NCBI GenBank assembly: GCA_030323885.1
Contig: CM059189.1
Location: 45,329,015-45,393,014, forward strand
Direction: 5' to 3'
DNA length: 64,000 nucleotides
Origin: Branchipolynoe longqiensis
Lineage: Eukaryota > Annelida > Polychaeta > Phyllodocida > Polynoidae
Shown here: positions 63,831-64,000 of the stretch, one piece after another
How positions within the stretch are numbered: position 1 is the stretch's first letter
How the letters are laid out: each line of letters starts with the position of its first letter
Notes under the pieces: model-generated
The model's input: the letters and a program-made list of their open reading frames with translations, nothing else
What the model was told of the DNA's origin: nothing
Database searches by the model: none
Program-made: the position numbers and the translations under genes

Positions 63831-64000
63831 GTCTTAAACCAGGCCATCCCTTGGGTAATGGGTTCAGTGCTAATAAGAAACATATGTACACCTCCAGTTT
63901 CTCTCACGTCAGCAACAATTCGCTCATACTTATCTACCTGCAGTGAACCTAATTTTCCACTAAGCGATAATGGGGCCGCTTTCAGGGTGCACTTCAGAGG
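63831..64000. other. no gene seen
   Basis: Window edge. Nothing recognisable. Confidence 0.4.

Overview
This is eukaryotic DNA, almost certainly from an invertebrate animal. It has GT-AG introns, tRNA-headed SINEs with RNA polymerase III B boxes, LINE fragments, a tyrosine-recombinase retrotransposon, many short inverted-repeat DNA transposons (MITEs) and abundant micro- and minisatellites. One SINE body (about 61165-61420) resembles, from memory, a SINE common in molluscs, so a marine lophotrochozoan and possibly a mollusc is my best guess. That is an inference, not a demonstration. No bacterial operons, CRISPR arrays or rRNA genes were seen.

Genes are few. Two compact GC-rich reading frames look like host coding exons: 14605-16137 (about 510 residues, no family recognised) and 29884-30984 (366 residues, disordered, with two tyrosine motifs of the Grb2-SH2 type). 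A small signal-peptide reading frame lies at 58009-58266. Every other substantial coding sequence belongs to mobile elements.

The coding mobile elements are three. (1) A 2.9-kb DNA transposon at 7429-10340 has a two-exon transposase broken by one stop codon, long TIRs and seven copies of a subterminal motif. At least five MITEs with related ends lie elsewhere in the window. (2) A 6.0-kb DIRS/Ngaro-type retrotransposon on the minus strand (49695-55705) carries Gag, RT, RNase H and tyrosine recombinase, with five visible lesions. Non-coding relatives with the same ends lie at 17688-18418, 39107-39513 and 57307-57688, and a partial one at 46550-46877. Two of them interrupt SINEs and leave exact, duplication-free junctions. 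(3) An internally deleted APE-type LINE lies at about 34720-37620 (minus), and a 3'-end copy of it at 13600-13905 (plus).

Layout: 1-7.4 kb holds MITEs, SINEs and a large inverted repeat rich in TATACA. 7.4-10.3 kb is the transposon. 10.6-14 kb holds SINEs and an expanded SINE tail. 14-16.8 kb is a gene plus a minisatellite. 17.5-27.8 kb is repeats, nested MITEs and tandem arrays. 28-31 kb is microsatellite, minisatellite and gene. 31-49.7 kb is LINE, SINE and MITE territory. 49.7-55.7 kb is the DIRS-like element. 55.8-57.1 kb is minisatellites. 57.3-64 kb is a small exon, a 75-bp minisatellite, SINEs and a LINE tail.

Informal family names used below: SINE-A (tRNA-Leu-like head, long or short tail), SINE-B, SINE-C, MITE-T (related to the transposon), MITE-R, MITE-H, MITE-G, P1 and P2 (pogo/Tigger-like), and cap-MITEs (shared outer end TACCCCNGTCACAC).
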